Shown here: piece after piece, positions 55,988 through 64,000 of the stretch | How positions within the stretch are numbered: the first letter of the stretch is position 1 | How the letters are laid out: every line of letters starts with the position of its first letter | DNA from: Corynebacterium guangdongense | GTDB lineage: Bacteria > Actinomycetota > Actinomycetes > Mycobacteriales > Mycobacteriaceae | Assembly (NCBI RefSeq): GCF_030408915.1 | Contig: NZ_CP047654.1 | Span: forward strand, 806,001-870,000 | DNA length: 64,000 bases | Reading direction: 5' to 3' | Program-made: the position numbers and the translations under genes | Notes under the pieces: model-generated | Database searches by the model: none | What the model saw: only the letters and a program-made list of their open reading frames with translations | What the model was told of the DNA's origin: nothing

Positions 55988-56587
55988 ATGAACCGCCCGC
56001 TTGAGGAGACCGTCGTCCCCGAGAACCGCAACACCGATCTCCTTGATCTCGTTGAACCCGATGATGATCTCCTTCTCGCCGCCGAACGCGAGGCGGACGT
56101 GGCGCCGGCCCGGCGTCGCGCGCTTCTCGTCCTGGTCCGGGACCACGTCCCCGACGGCGATGACATCGACCGGGTCGCCACGGAACTACTGGTGGCGGCC
56201 GGTTTCCAGGTGGACGCCTGCGTCACCGTGAAGAACAAGAAGAACCAGATCCGGAAGGCCATCGAGACCGCCGTCGTCGGCGGCGTGGACCTGCTGCTGA
56301 CCGTCGGCGGCACCGGAGTGCGCCCCCGGGACAAGACCCCCGAGGCCACCGCCGTGGTGCTGGACCAGGAACTTCCGGGCATCGCCCAGGCACTGCGGGC
56401 CTCCGCCCGGGAGGCGGGGGCGATCGACGCGATGGTCTCCCGTGGCGTTGCGGGGCTGTCCGGGTCCACGGTCGTCGTCAATCTGGCGGGCTCCCGGGAG
56501 GCCATCGAGGACGGCTTGTCGACGCTTCCCCCGCTGGTGATGTACCTCATCGACCAGCTCAACACGCACTCGGTGGACGAGTTCTGA
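55988..56587 (+). CDS. mog: MoaB/Mog-family molybdopterin biosynthesis protein
   Basis: A 199-residue protein. An acidic N-terminal extension of about 40 residues is followed by the MogA/MoaB domain: ALLVLVRDHVPDGD, LLLTVGGTGVRPRDKTPEAT (the intact adenylation motif GGTG...RDxTPE), and GVAGLSGSTVVVNLAGS. It would adenylate molybdopterin before metal insertion. AGGAG precedes ATG 55988. Unlike the MoeA-type protein later in the window, its catalytic motif is canonical. Its stop overlaps the next ATG. Confidence 0.88.
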   Translation: MNRPLEETVVPENRNTDLLDLVEPDDDLLLAAEREADVAPARRRALLVLVRDHVPDGDDIDRVATELLVAAGFQVDACVTVKNKKNQIRKAIETAVVGGVDLLLTVGGTGVRPRDKTPEATAVVLDQELPGIAQALRASAREAGAIDAMVSRGVAGLSGSTVVVNLAGSREAIEDGLSTLPPLVMYLIDQLNTHSVDEF

Positions 56588-56814
56588 TGTCGGGCAAGGA
56601 GCAGCGCTCCCGGCGCCGGCGCGTGGTGCGGCACAGCGATGCCGAGCACATCGACCGCACCATGGACAGCCCCCACCACGAATTCGGTGAGGCGGAGTCG
56701 CGCGACGGGGAAAGACACGTCGAGCTCGACGGCGAACCCGACGCCGAAGACGCGGCCGAGCAGTCGGCGGAGGAGTTCCTCGCAGAGCAGCGCCCGCCCC
56801 ACCACGGCGGTTAG
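56587..56814 (+). CDS. Small acidic hypothetical protein coupled to mog
   Basis: A 75-residue protein with a basic start (SGKEQRSRRRRVVRHSD) and a long acidic remainder (GEPDAEDAAEQSAEEFLAEQ). It is probably disordered, with no recognisable domain. Its ATG overlaps the mog stop (TGATG), which supports its being translated. A strong terminator hairpin lies 13 bases after its stop. Confidence 0.65.
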   Translation: MSGKEQRSRRRRVVRHSDAEHIDRTMDSPHHEFGEAESRDGERHVELDGEPDAEDAAEQSAEEFLAEQRPPHHGG

Positions 56815-56826
56815 CGCCCGCCGAGA

Positions 56827-56875
56827 GAACGACGTCCCCGCCCCCTTCCAGAAGGAGGGGGCGGGGACGTCGTTC
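56827..56875. terminator. Bidirectional terminator between the mog operon and mscL
   Basis: Perfect 19-base arms GAACGACGTCCCCGCCCCC and GGGGGCGGGGACGTCGTTC with an 11-base loop, one of the strongest hairpins in the window. Confidence 0.85.
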
Positions 56876-56883
56876 GTCGGGGG

Positions 56884-57312
56884 TTAGAGCTTGGTGCTGC
56901 CGTCGTTCGGAGCGGCCGTGGCCTGGGAGCTCATCAGATCGCGGATCTCGGCGAGCAGCTCGACCTCGGTCGGATCCACCTCCTCCGGGTCGATGCCTTT
57001 GCGGCGCTTCTGCGCCTCATCCAGCTTGTTCATCGGCAGCACGAGCGCGAAGTACACGACCGCGGCGATGATCAGGAAATTGATGATGGCCGAGATGACG
57101 GCGCCGAAGTCCATGAAGGTGGCCTCGTTGCCCTCGACCAGCTGGATACCGAAGCCGTTGATCTCGGAGCCGCCGAAGACCGCGACGAGGGGATTGATGA
57201 GTGCATTGGTGAAGGCGGTGACGATGCCGGTGAACGCAGCGCCGATGACAACGCCGACGGCCAGATCGATGACATTGCCACGCATGATGAATTCTTTGAA
57301 TCCCTGCAGCAT
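56884..57312 (-). CDS. mscL: Large-conductance mechanosensitive channel
   Basis: A 142-residue MscL. The N-terminal GFKEFIMRGNVIDLAVGVVIGAAF holds the gate helix; a second span follows (VISAIINFLIIAAVVYFALV), then the cytoplasmic helix. It forms a pentameric pore that opens on membrane tension to release solutes in hypo-osmotic shock. AGGAG lies upstream of ATG 57312. It sits next to moaB and pepD homologues, as in mycobacteria. Confidence 0.95.
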   Translation of the reverse strand: MLQGFKEFIMRGNVIDLAVGVVIGAAFTGIVTAFTNALINPLVAVFGGSEINGFGIQLVEGNEATFMDFGAVISAIINFLIIAAVVYFALVLPMNKLDEAQKRRKGIDPEEVDPTEVELLAEIRDLMSSQATAAPNDGSTKL

Positions 57313-57421
57313 GAAGACAACTCCTATGACGTATGGGGGACAAGGCGGGGGAGGAACTTGGCCTGTCTCGAGGTCCGGTAGCGAATTTACCCAAGAACAC
57401 TGGGCGTGGCCATATGAATCT

Positions 57422-58090
57422 TTAAGGAAGCGGTGCCCTGGTCAACACCACGGCCAGCGGATGGGACAGGGAGGCGGCGGCGACCACGAGCCCGGACTCC
57501 GCATCGAGCGCCACCAGAACGGTGTCGGGGCTGCCCGTCGACTGTTCCCCGGCGGCGACGACGCGGGCGCCCTCCGCGACCACCCGGGGTCCGCTGGCGC
57601 CCGGATCATCCGAGACCGTGACGATTGAGACGGTGTCCCCGTGGGTGAGCAGCGCGGTGACTTCGGAGTCAGCCAGCGTCACCGGGACCAGGGTGGCATC
57701 CGGGCCGGCGAGCGCCTCGACCAGGCGGGCGTCGAGAAGCCGGGCGCCGGTGACGGGCTCTCCCGCGGTGGCTGCGGCAGTGATGGCCAGGCCCACGGCC
57801 TCGTCCGCGGCGGACAGTGCCGCCGACGGGGCCAGGGCCTCCGGGAACGTGACGGTATCCAGGTGCTCCGGCCCGAGGATCTGGCCGGCCTCAAGGTCCT
57901 CGGCGAAGACGAGCACGCTCGGGCCCCGGTCGCGGGCCCCGGTGACCGCGACTAGCAGCGCGGCGGCGAGCAGCGCCAGGGATGCGGCCCGGCGCAGGGC
58001 CACGGAGCGGTGGTGGCCAGGACCGGCCGGGCGCGTCCAGACGGGCAGAACCGACGACCCGGGGCCGCGGCGCAGGAAAGTGAGGGTCAT
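57422..58090 (-). CDS. SAF-domain exported protein
   Basis: A 222-residue protein with an N-terminal membrane anchor (about residues 30-52) and an SAF domain beginning SVLVFAEDLEAGQILGPEHL, as in CpaB/RcpC pilus-assembly and antifreeze-related proteins. The rest resembles CpaB only loosely (TLVPVTLADSEVTALLTHGD and VARVV-type strands). No pilus genes are near. It is 38 bases from the cyclo-ligase gene on the same strand and probably cotranscribed. Function unknown. Confidence 0.7.
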   Translation of the reverse strand: MTLTFLRRGPGSSVLPVWTRPAGPGHHRSVALRRAASLALLAAALLVAVTGARDRGPSVLVFAEDLEAGQILGPEHLDTVTFPEALAPSAALSAADEAVGLAITAAATAGEPVTGARLLDARLVEALAGPDATLVPVTLADSEVTALLTHGDTVSIVTVSDDPGASGPRVVAEGARVVAAGEQSTGSPDTVLVALDAESGLVVAAASLSHPLAVVLTRAPLP

Positions 58091-58128
58091 ACCTAGTTGG
58101 ACTGGGCCGGGCGCCGCCGGGTTCCCGC

Positions 58129-58737
58129 TCAGCCGTCGTTTCTCGGCGCGGTGATCCCCGCGTCGGTGATGATGAGGTCGACGGGCATGTCGTGGGCCTC
58201 GGCCGGAATGTCCGCGCGGATTTCACCGTCGAAGAGCAGCACCGCCACCCGGGGGCGCTCCGCGCGGGTGTAGAGATGGGCGAGCGCGCGGTCGTAGTAG
58301 CCGGCGCCCTTGCCGATGCGCACCCCCGCCGGGTTCACCCCGAGCGCCGGCACCAGCACCAGGTCGCATTCGGTCAGCGCGTGCCAGTTATACCGTTGCC
58401 CGGTCGGTTCACGCACGCCGAGCTGCCCGGCGGCGGTGTCCTCGTCGCCCGCGTCGACGGCCCACAGCAGTTCATTGTCGGGACCGGAAATCGGCAGCCA
58501 GATGGTGTCGGCGACGGTGCGCAGCGCCTCGAGAAGCGTGCCGACGCCGGGTTCGGTGCCCAGCGGGTGGTAGGCGGCGACGGTGCTGCCGGGGGTGACG
58601 ACCCGGAGGACGTTGGCGGTCAGGGCCGCGGACCGGGCGGCGAGTTCCTCGGCGCTGAGGGAGGTGCGGGCGTCGACGAGCGTACGACGCAGGCCACGCT
58701 TGATTTCCGGGAGGTCACGGTGGGATTCGGAGGTCAT
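58129..58737 (-). CDS. 5-formyltetrahydrofolate cyclo-ligase
   Basis: A 202-residue enzyme that uses ATP to convert 5-formyl- to 5,10-methenyl-tetrahydrofolate. EIKRGLRRTLVDARTSLS is the substrate-binding helix, and LVLVPALGVNPAGVRIGKGAGYYDRAL is the family signature with the ATP loop. TATGCT lies 6 bases before ATG 58737, a leaderless pattern that argues against a start at 58767. It diverges from galU. Confidence 0.9.
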   Translation of the reverse strand: MTSESHRDLPEIKRGLRRTLVDARTSLSAEELAARSAALTANVLRVVTPGSTVAAYHPLGTEPGVGTLLEALRTVADTIWLPISGPDNELLWAVDAGDEDTAAGQLGVREPTGQRYNWHALTECDLVLVPALGVNPAGVRIGKGAGYYDRALAHLYTRAERPRVAVLLFDGEIRADIPAEAHDMPVDLIITDAGITAPRNDG

Positions 58738-58821
58738 GGGGACAGCATAGATCGGGACCCGGGGCATGTGACGCCTGTCGCCACCGGCAGGCCCCTGCGG
58801 TCTTTGTCGGAGCCGTCAAGG

Positions 58822-58827
58822 TAGGGT
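58822..58827 (+). promoter_or_regulatory. -10 hexamer of the leaderless galU promoter
   Basis: TAGGGT lies exactly 7 bases before ATG 58835. Confidence 0.5.
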
Positions 58828-58834
58828 GCTGTCT

Positions 58835-59797
58835 ATGGTTGACTCGAATGCCGTTTCCCCGAACGGGGTAAAGACTGTCGTTGTCCCGGCTGCGGGGATG
58901 GGTACCCGGTTCCTGCCGGCGACGAAGACGGTCCCGAAGGAATTGCTGCCGGTCGTCGATACCCCGGGTATCGAGCTGATCGCCGAGGAGGCCTCCGCGC
59001 TCGGGGCCACCCGGCTGGCGGTGATCACCGCCCCGAACAAGCAGGAGGTGATGGCCCACTTCGGCGAGTACCCGGAGCTGGTGGAGATGCTGGCCTCGCG
59101 GGGCAAGGACGAGCAGGTCGCGAAGGTCCAGCGCGCGGCCGGGCTGATTCACCCGGTGGCGGTGGAGCAGGACAAGCCGCTGGGCCTGGGCCATGCCGTG
59201 GGGCTGGCGGAGTCGGTGCTGGATGCGGAGGAGGACTGCTTCGCGGTCATGCTGCCGGATGATCTGGTGCTGCAGAACCCGGGTGAGTTGTCGATCCTGG
59301 CGAAGATGGCGAAGGTGCGCGCCGAGCTCGGTGGTTCGGTGCTGTGCGCCTTCCAGGTGCAGCCGGATGAGGTGTGCAATTACGGGGTCTTCGACGTCGA
59401 GGAGATCGCCGAGACCCCGGGGCTGCCGGGGGACCGAGTCAAGCGTGTGCGGGGCATGGTGGAGAAGCCGGAGCAGGAGGACGCTCCCTCGACGCTGGCC
59501 GCGGCGGGACGCTACCTGCTGGATCGGGCCGTGTTTGACGCGCTGCGCCGGATCACGCCGGGCAAGGGCGGGGAGCTGCAGCTGACCGACGCGATCGAGC
59601 TGATGATCCGGGAGGGTCACCCGGTGCATGTGGTGGTGCATCAGGGGGCGCGTCATGATCTGGGTAACCCGGCCGGTTATATTCCGGCGAACGTGGATTT
59701 TGGTCTGCAGCACCCGAAGTACGGGCCGTCGGTCTACCGGGCGGTCAAGAGCATCCTCGCCGACTACGAGGCCGAGCAGGGGCTGGACGCGGAGTAG
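58835..59797 (+). CDS. galU: UTP-glucose-1-phosphate uridylyltransferase
   Basis: A 320-residue GalU making UDP-glucose for cell-wall arabinogalactan, trehalose and glycogen metabolism. VVPAAGMGTRFLPATKTVPKE (split at the catalytic lysine region) is the nucleotide-binding loop, VMLPDDLVL the metal site, and GKGGELQLTDAIELMI and DLGNPAGYIPANVDF the C-terminal blocks. TAGGGT 7 bases upstream supports ATG 58835 over 58826. In mycobacteria and corynebacteria it precedes moeA/glp and rimJ as here. Confidence 0.95.
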   Translation: MVDSNAVSPNGVKTVVVPAAGMGTRFLPATKTVPKELLPVVDTPGIELIAEEASALGATRLAVITAPNKQEVMAHFGEYPELVEMLASRGKDEQVAKVQRAAGLIHPVAVEQDKPLGLGHAVGLAESVLDAEEDCFAVMLPDDLVLQNPGELSILAKMAKVRAELGGSVLCAFQVQPDEVCNYGVFDVEEIAETPGLPGDRVKRVRGMVEKPEQEDAPSTLAAAGRYLLDRAVFDALRRITPGKGGELQLTDAIELMIREGHPVHVVVHQGARHDLGNPAGYIPANVDFGLQHPKYGPSVYRAVKSILADYEAEQGLDAE

Positions 59798-59933
59798 GTC
59801 TTCGCCGCTGGCGGCCCGCCGCACGCCTCTCACGCGGTAGGCTCGTCCCAGCAACCCCACACGTCCCACATTTTCCGGGTGGCCGGCCACTCACGCGTGC
59901 TCCGGCCACGCAGTCATTCAGGAGGCTGACCAC

Positions 59934-61223
59934 GTGCGTTCCGTCGAAGAGCAGTTGGCGATCGTCACCGACGCGGCGATGACCCCTGAGCCGGTGCGGA
60001 TTTCGATCACCGACGCCCTCGGCCTCATGAGCGCCGAAGAGGTCAAGGCGGAGCGCGCCCTGCCGGGCTTCCCCCAGGCGGCCATCGACGGATACGCGGT
60101 GCGAGCCGTGGACGTCGGCGGCGAGCGGGCCCTCTCCGCCCGTGTGCACGACCCGGAGAACCCAGAGAACGTGCCGCCGGTCCCGCAGTCAGCCTCCTCG
60201 CTGCCCGTCGTCGGCGAGGTTCCGGCCGGCTCCCGCCAGCCGCTGCGTCTCCAGCCCAAGCAGGCCGTCCGCGTCCACACCGGCGCACCGCTGCCCGCGC
60301 TCGCCGACGCCGTCCTTCCCCTCGACTGGTCCGACCGCGGACGCAAACGGGTCACCGCCCGCCGCCCGGTCCGATCCGGTGACTTCGTCCGCCGGGAGGG
60401 CGACGACATCCAGCCGGGCGATGTGGCCGTCTCCGCCGGCAGCGTGCTCGGCCCCGCCCAGATCGGCCTGCTCGCGGCCTCCGGCCGGTCCAAGGTGCTG
60501 GTCTACCCGCGCCCGCGCGTGTCCGTGTTCAGCTTCGGCGCCCAGCTCGTCGACGTCGACCGGGAGCCGGGACTCGGCCAGGTCATCGACGTCACCTCCT
60601 ACGCCCTGGCGGCGGCCGCGAAGGAGGCCGGAGCCGACGCCACCCGGGTCGGCATCGTCACCGGGGAACCGCGCCGCCTGCGCGAGCAGATCGAAACCCA
60701 GCTCCAGCGCAGCGAGGTGATCATCATCTCCGGGGCCGTCGGCGGCTCCGGCTCGGACCCGATCCGGGAGGTCCTTGAGGAAGTCGGCCAGATCGACACG
60801 ACCCGCGTCGCCATGCACCCCGGCTCCGTCCAGGGGTTCGGGCTACTCGGGGACGAGCGCGTCCCGGTCTTCCTCCTGCCGAGCAACCCGGTGTCCGCGC
60901 TGGTGGCCTTCGAGGTGTTCGTCCGCCCGCTCATCCGCCTGTCCCTGGGCAAGCGCAACGTCAACCGCCGCGTCGTCAGGGCGCGCTCCCTCAACCACGT
61001 CGCCTCCGTCCCCGGGCGCCGGGGTTATGTCCGCGCCCGCCTCATGCGTGACGCGGAGACCCAGGACTATCTGGTCGAGGGGCTCGGGGGCGCCACCGGT
61101 GCGCCCGCGCACCTGCTGGCGGGACTCGCCGAGGCCAACGCCATGATCCGCATCCCCGAGGACGTCACGGACCTGCGCCCCGGCGACGTCGTCGACGTCC
61201 TCTTCCTGGCCCAGCGGTCCTGA
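59934..61223 (+). CDS. glp: Glp, MoeA/gephyrin-family protein with degenerate active-site motifs
   Basis: A 429-residue protein with the full four-domain MoeA layout, but the residues used for metal insertion are changed. FPQAAIDGYAV (46-56) replaces F-D-N-S-A-M-D-G-Y-A. SFGAQL (200-205) replaces S-T-G-D-E-L. DVTSY (219-223) replaces D-T/S-N. ISGAVGGSGSD (265-275) replaces S-G-G-V-S-V-G. LPSNP (315-319) replaces LPGNP. In C. glutamicum such a MoeA relative, Glp, binds FtsZ and a membrane receptor instead of making molybdenum cofactor. The gene order glp-rimJ-receptor is present here. The start is GTG 59934, with AGGAGG 9 bases upstream. A true MoeA remains possible. Confidence 0.8.
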   Translation: MRSVEEQLAIVTDAAMTPEPVRISITDALGLMSAEEVKAERALPGFPQAAIDGYAVRAVDVGGERALSARVHDPENPENVPPVPQSASSLPVVGEVPAGSRQPLRLQPKQAVRVHTGAPLPALADAVLPLDWSDRGRKRVTARRPVRSGDFVRREGDDIQPGDVAVSAGSVLGPAQIGLLAASGRSKVLVYPRPRVSVFSFGAQLVDVDREPGLGQVIDVTSYALAAAAKEAGADATRVGIVTGEPRRLREQIETQLQRSEVIIISGAVGGSGSDPIREVLEEVGQIDTTRVAMHPGSVQGFGLLGDERVPVFLLPSNPVSALVAFEVFVRPLIRLSLGKRNVNRRVVRARSLNHVASVPGRRGYVRARLMRDAETQDYLVEGLGGATGAPAHLLAGLAEANAMIRIPEDVTDLRPGDVVDVLFLAQRS

Positions 61224-61226
61224 CCG

Positions 61227-61919
61227 ATGCTGGACCCCTTCGGGCTGGCCTGGAAGAGCTTTGAGACCCCCGCTTCCGGCCCACGGCACCCCGAACACCC
61301 CGGCTGGGCGGAATCGACTCCCACGGTCGTGCTGCGCGACGGTTCCCGCCTCCGCCTGCGCCCGCTGACCAGCCGGGACGGCGAGGACTGGCGGCAGATG
61401 AGGCTGCTCGACGAATCCTGGCTCCGCCCCGTCGAGCCCACCCCCTGGGACACCTGGGAGGCCTCCCACGACGAGGCGTCCTGGCGTTCCTACTTCGCCC
61501 ACCTGCGGACCCAGGCCAATGCCGGCGCCGTCGTGCCGCTGGTCATCGAGGTCGACGGGAAATTCGCCGGCCAGGTCACCATCGGCAACATCCAGCATGG
61601 CCGGGTCTCGGAGGCGTGGATCGGCTACTGGGTCTTCTCCGCCCACATGGGCCGCGGCGTGGCCACGGCCGCGTGCGCGCTGGGCACCGACCACGCCTTC
61701 TCCCGCATCGGGCTGCACCGGGTGACGGCGACCTACCTTCCCCGCAATCCGGCGTCCGGGAAGGTGCTCACCGCCACCGGCTACCGCGAGGAGGGGTACC
61801 TGCGCCGAAACCTGCACATCGACGGACATTGGCAGGATCACCACTTCGTCGCGCAGAACGTCGAGGATTTCCGCGAGTCCTGCGTCCTCCGGCTCCGCCG
61901 GGACGGTCGAATCAAATAG
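61227..61919 (+). CDS. rimJ: RimJ-like GNAT N-acetyltransferase
   Basis: A 230-residue GNAT protein. VVLRDGSRLRLRPLTSRDGE opens the fold, and WIGYWVFSAHMGRGVATAACALG is the acetyl-CoA-binding motif A (MGRGVAT), followed by IGLHRVTATYLPRNPASGKVL and GYREEGYLRRNLHIDG. RimJ acetylates ribosomal protein S5; the substrate here is not proven. It starts three bases after the glp stop and is cotranscribed with it. Confidence 0.88.
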   Translation: MLDPFGLAWKSFETPASGPRHPEHPGWAESTPTVVLRDGSRLRLRPLTSRDGEDWRQMRLLDESWLRPVEPTPWDTWEASHDEASWRSYFAHLRTQANAGAVVPLVIEVDGKFAGQVTIGNIQHGRVSEAWIGYWVFSAHMGRGVATAACALGTDHAFSRIGLHRVTATYLPRNPASGKVLTATGYREEGYLRRNLHIDGHWQDHHFVAQNVEDFRESCVLRLRRDGRIK

Positions 61920-62102
61920 CCATTCGGCGGGGGTCGCGGTGTTTCTGCCTCCACGGGCGGGCCGGGCTGGGTAGGCTGGCCACCGAACGCCCGGTGGATC
62001 GTGTGAAAGCGCAGGGCCAGCGCGCACCGTCCAGATGTGATGCGCCAGCAACGGCCGCAAAGTAGTGGCCGGAGAACAGGCCAGAGAAAGGAAGACAAGC
62101 GG

Positions 62103-63272
62103 ATGTCCGGTGGATTGATGATTCTGCTCATCATCGTGGTGTGGCTGTTCGTGCTCGCCCCGCTGCTGCTGCGTGGACAAAAGCCCATGAGCAAGGCGGG
62201 GGAGGCCTTCGAGGACACCCGGGTCGTCTACTCGGGCGACTCCGGCGAGGTCCCGGCCCGCCCGCAGCCCCGGCTCCGGGCGGGGGACGTCCGCCGCCGA
62301 CGGGCGGAGGATGACGCGGACTACGAGATCGTCGCCGCGGAGGAGGGCCCGGAGGAGAACGAACGCGAGGACGACCTCCTCATCGACGAGCCTCGACCGG
62401 CCCGGGAGACCGTCGTCGACGGTGATGTGGTGGCGGGCGAGCTCACCGAGGGATCCGCCCGGGGAATCCTCGCCGCCGACTCGGCAGGATCCACCGCCGC
62501 CAGCGTGCTCATGGCCACCCGGGACGACGCTGGGGCGGAGATCGTTGAATTCAGCGCCGCCGGCGCCCGGGCGGACGACGCCGAGGACGCCTACGACGTG
62601 GACGACGCCTACCTCGCCCCGGAGGATCTCCTCTACCGCGGGACGCCGAGCCTGGCCGTCGTCGGGGAGGACGAGGCCGACGAAGCCGACGAGGACGGAC
62701 GGGCCGCGGGCTCCGGTCGCCGGTCCGGCCGCAGCCCCGCCGGCGATGCCGGGGAGTCAAGTGTCAGGGAGTCGACCGAGTCCGAACTGACCGAGGAGGA
62801 GATCGCCTGGGCGAAGAGCCGTTCCGGCCGCGGCGGCTGGGACCCGGAGCGCGACCGCACCTACTCGACGACCCGCTACCAGCGCCGCCAGCGCACCCTC
62901 CTGGGCCTGGCGATCGCCGTGGTCCTGGCCGTGGCCCTCGGCATCGTCGTCGGTGGGTGGAGTTGGCTGCTGGCTGCGTTGGCCGGCGGTCTCACCGTGC
63001 TCTACCTTTTCGCGCTGCGCCAGCAGGTCCGAGAGGAGCAGGCGCTGCGGGCCCGTCGTATCCGCCACTTGCGCCGCGCCCGGCTGGGCGTGCGCTCGAC
63101 CGCCGCCGAGGAGCTCCATATTCCGCAGCAGCTGCGCCGCCCCGGCGCGGTGGTCATGGAACTCGACGACGAGTCCCCGGACTTCGACTATCTGCCGACG
63201 GTCGAGGATTATGACCGTCCCCTCAACCCGCAGCCACGCACCACCGGCAAGGGCTCCCTGCGGGTCAGCTAG
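62103..63272 (+). CDS. glpR: Glpr-like membrane receptor of Glp (Rv0996 family)
   Basis: A 389-residue membrane protein. Span 1 (about residues 5-23) is followed by a conserved KPMSKAGEAFEDTRVVYSGD segment, a long acidic Asp/Glu/Ala-rich region (about 60-255) that looks disordered, two spans near residues 265-310, and a basic then acidic cytoplasmic tail. Position and layout match the C. glutamicum Glp receptor, which tethers Glp and the divisome, and mycobacterial Rv0996. AAAGGAAG lies upstream of ATG 62103. The link to Glp is from established work in that species plus synteny; it is not visible in sequence alone. Confidence 0.75.
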   Translation: MSGGLMILLIIVVWLFVLAPLLLRGQKPMSKAGEAFEDTRVVYSGDSGEVPARPQPRLRAGDVRRRRAEDDADYEIVAAEEGPEENEREDDLLIDEPRPARETVVDGDVVAGELTEGSARGILAADSAGSTAASVLMATRDDAGAEIVEFSAAGARADDAEDAYDVDDAYLAPEDLLYRGTPSLAVVGEDEADEADEDGRAAGSGRRSGRSPAGDAGESSVRESTESELTEEEIAWAKSRSGRGGWDPERDRTYSTTRYQRRQRTLLGLAIAVVLAVALGIVVGGWSWLLAALAGGLTVLYLFALRQQVREEQALRARRIRHLRRARLGVRSTAAEELHIPQQLRRPGAVVMELDDESPDFDYLPTVEDYDRPLNPQPRTTGKGSLRVS

Positions 63273-63339
63273 CAGGCGTTTTTACTGGGGGCGCATCCGG
63301 GAGTAGCCTGTGCTCAGGCGGGGTCATGCACCGCCTCCC

Positions 63340-63412
63340 GGGGCATTAGCTCAGTTGGTAGAGCGTCGCGTTCGCAATGCGAAGGTCAGGGGTTCGATTC
63401 CCCTATGCTCCA
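63340..63412 (+). tRNA. tRNA-Ala (anticodon CGC)
   Basis: A 73-base cloverleaf. The acceptor arm GGGGCAT pairs with ATGCTCC, discriminator A. The D-arm is AGCTCAGTTGGTAGAGC, the anticodon loop TTCGCAA, and the T-arm AGGGGTTCGATTCCCCT. CCA is not encoded. Confidence 0.95.
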
Positions 63413-63423
63413 CAGATTCGATT

Positions 63424-63457
63424 GGCCACGGCATAACCGTTCAGTTATGCCGTGGCC
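63424..63457 (+). terminator. Hairpin after tRNA-Ala
   Basis: Perfect 14-base arms GGCCACGGCATAAC and GTTATGCCGTGGCC with a 6-base loop, 12 bases after the tRNA. No T tract. Confidence 0.55.
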
Positions 63458-63498
63458 CATCGGCGTTCCCCTCCGGGGCCGGGGTATCGTGGCACCCC

Positions 63499-64000
63499 GT
63501 GACCGCACTTCGCCGCCTCCTCCTGCTCATTGCGGGGTTGAACTTCGCGTACTTCCTCGTCGAGGCCGTCGTCGCCGGCGTCATCGGCTCGGTGTCGCTG
63601 TTCGCCGACAGCGTGGACTTCCTCGAGGACACCCTCATCAATCTGCTGGTCGTCATCGCCATAGGCTGGAGCGCCCGTCGGCGCGGCTGGGTCGGCCGGG
63701 TTTTGGCCGTCATCATCCTCATTCCGGGCGTCGCCGCGGCCTGGACGGTGGTGCTGAAGATTCTCGACCCCGTCGCACCCGACGGCAATGTTCTCACCCT
63801 CACGGCGATCGGCTCACTGCTGGTCAATCTCCTGTGCGCCGTGCTGCTGGCGCGGCGGCACCGGGGACATGGCAACCTGGTTCGAGCCGCGTGGCTCAGC
63901 GCTCGCAACGACTCCGTCGCCTCACTGCTGATCATCCTCACCGGCCTGGCCACCCTGGTTTGGGCGAGCCCGTGGTTCGACATCGTGGTCGGGCTTATCC
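63499..64000 (+). CDS. Cation diffusion facilitator family transporter (3' part outside window)
   Basis: 167 codons from GTG 63499 to the window edge. Hydrophobic spans include LLLLIAGLNFAYFLVEAVVAG and FADSVDFLEDTLINLLVVIA, the latter with the Asp-rich metal-binding face of CDF span 2. The SARNDSVASLLIILTGLATLVW segment matches span 5 with its Asp. CDF proteins export zinc or related divalent metals in exchange for protons. TATCGT lies 8 bases before the GTG, so it is probably leaderless. The cytoplasmic metal-sensing domain lies beyond the window. Confidence 0.8.
   Translation, partial: MTALRRLLLLIAGLNFAYFLVEAVVAGVIGSVSLFADSVDFLEDTLINLLVVIAIGWSARRRGWVGRVLAVIILIPGVAAAWTVVLKILDPVAPDGNVLTLTAIGSLLVNLLCAVLLARRHRGHGNLVRAAWLSARNDSVASLLIILTGLATLVWASPWFDIVVGLI

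Overview
The window is a stretch of chromosome from a high-GC actinobacterium, almost certainly a Corynebacterium. Gene content and order match the C. glutamicum region running from serC-gltA through mctBC, thyA, lhr, pgi, pcrA, purNH, amtR and the cgtR2/S2 two-component system to galU. The right half also follows the Mycobacterium tuberculosis order: uvrD1, purN-purH, mprAB-pepD-moaB-mscL, then 5-FCL-galU-moeA1-rimJ-Rv0996. The species cannot be told from the sequence alone. No insertion sequence, prophage, CRISPR array or rRNA was seen, and the DNA reads as stable core genome with short intergenic gaps.

Layout. 1-8.3 kb: partial lipoprotein glutamine cyclotransferase, DUF3027, a class IV aminotransferase-like protein, a purine permease, an RNA methyltransferase, a DUF6928-like protein, the cell-division regulator SepH, and serC. 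8.9-15.9 kb: citrate synthase, FKBP isomerase, aldo-keto reductase, the monocarboxylate transporter mctBC, a beta-lactamase-like exported protein and a Tat-exported DUF1906 protein. 16-24.7 kb: a RibD-type reductase, tRNA-Arg, mycoredoxin-folA-thyA, cysQ and the giant helicase lhr. 24.7-30 kb: a self-contained PTS operon (EIIBCA, BglG-type antiterminator continuous with HPr, EI) behind an antiterminator target and overlapping terminator. 30-42.2 kb: nei, DedA, YccF, pgi, mhuD, chorismate mutase, pcrA and a PadR-controlled ABC transporter. 42.4-49.9 kb: two M23 peptidases, DUF6350, purN-purH, a cupin-like protein and the nitrogen regulator amtR. 50-52 kb: six ribosomal protein genes that all lack zinc-binding cysteine pairs. 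52.2-58.7 kb: two-component system, HtrA-like protease, mog, mscL, SAF protein, 5-formyltetrahydrofolate cyclo-ligase. 58.8-64 kb: galU, the gephyrin-like glp, rimJ, the glp receptor gene, tRNA-Ala and a partial cation efflux gene.

How it fits together. Several blocks serve the envelope and division (SepH, Glp/Glpr, GalU, M23 peptidases, MscL, CgtR2/S2-HtrA). Others are central metabolism (gltA, pgi, serC, mctC, PTS) and nucleotide or one-carbon metabolism (purN/H, thyA, folA, 5-FCL, purine permease). The most unusual items are the antiterminator-HPr fusion inside a complete PTS phosphorelay operon with a readable RAT/terminator leader; the MoeA-family protein with degenerate catalytic motifs next to its putative membrane receptor; and a very dense use of leaderless promoters, in which a -10 hexamer sits 6-8 bases before ATG or GTG.
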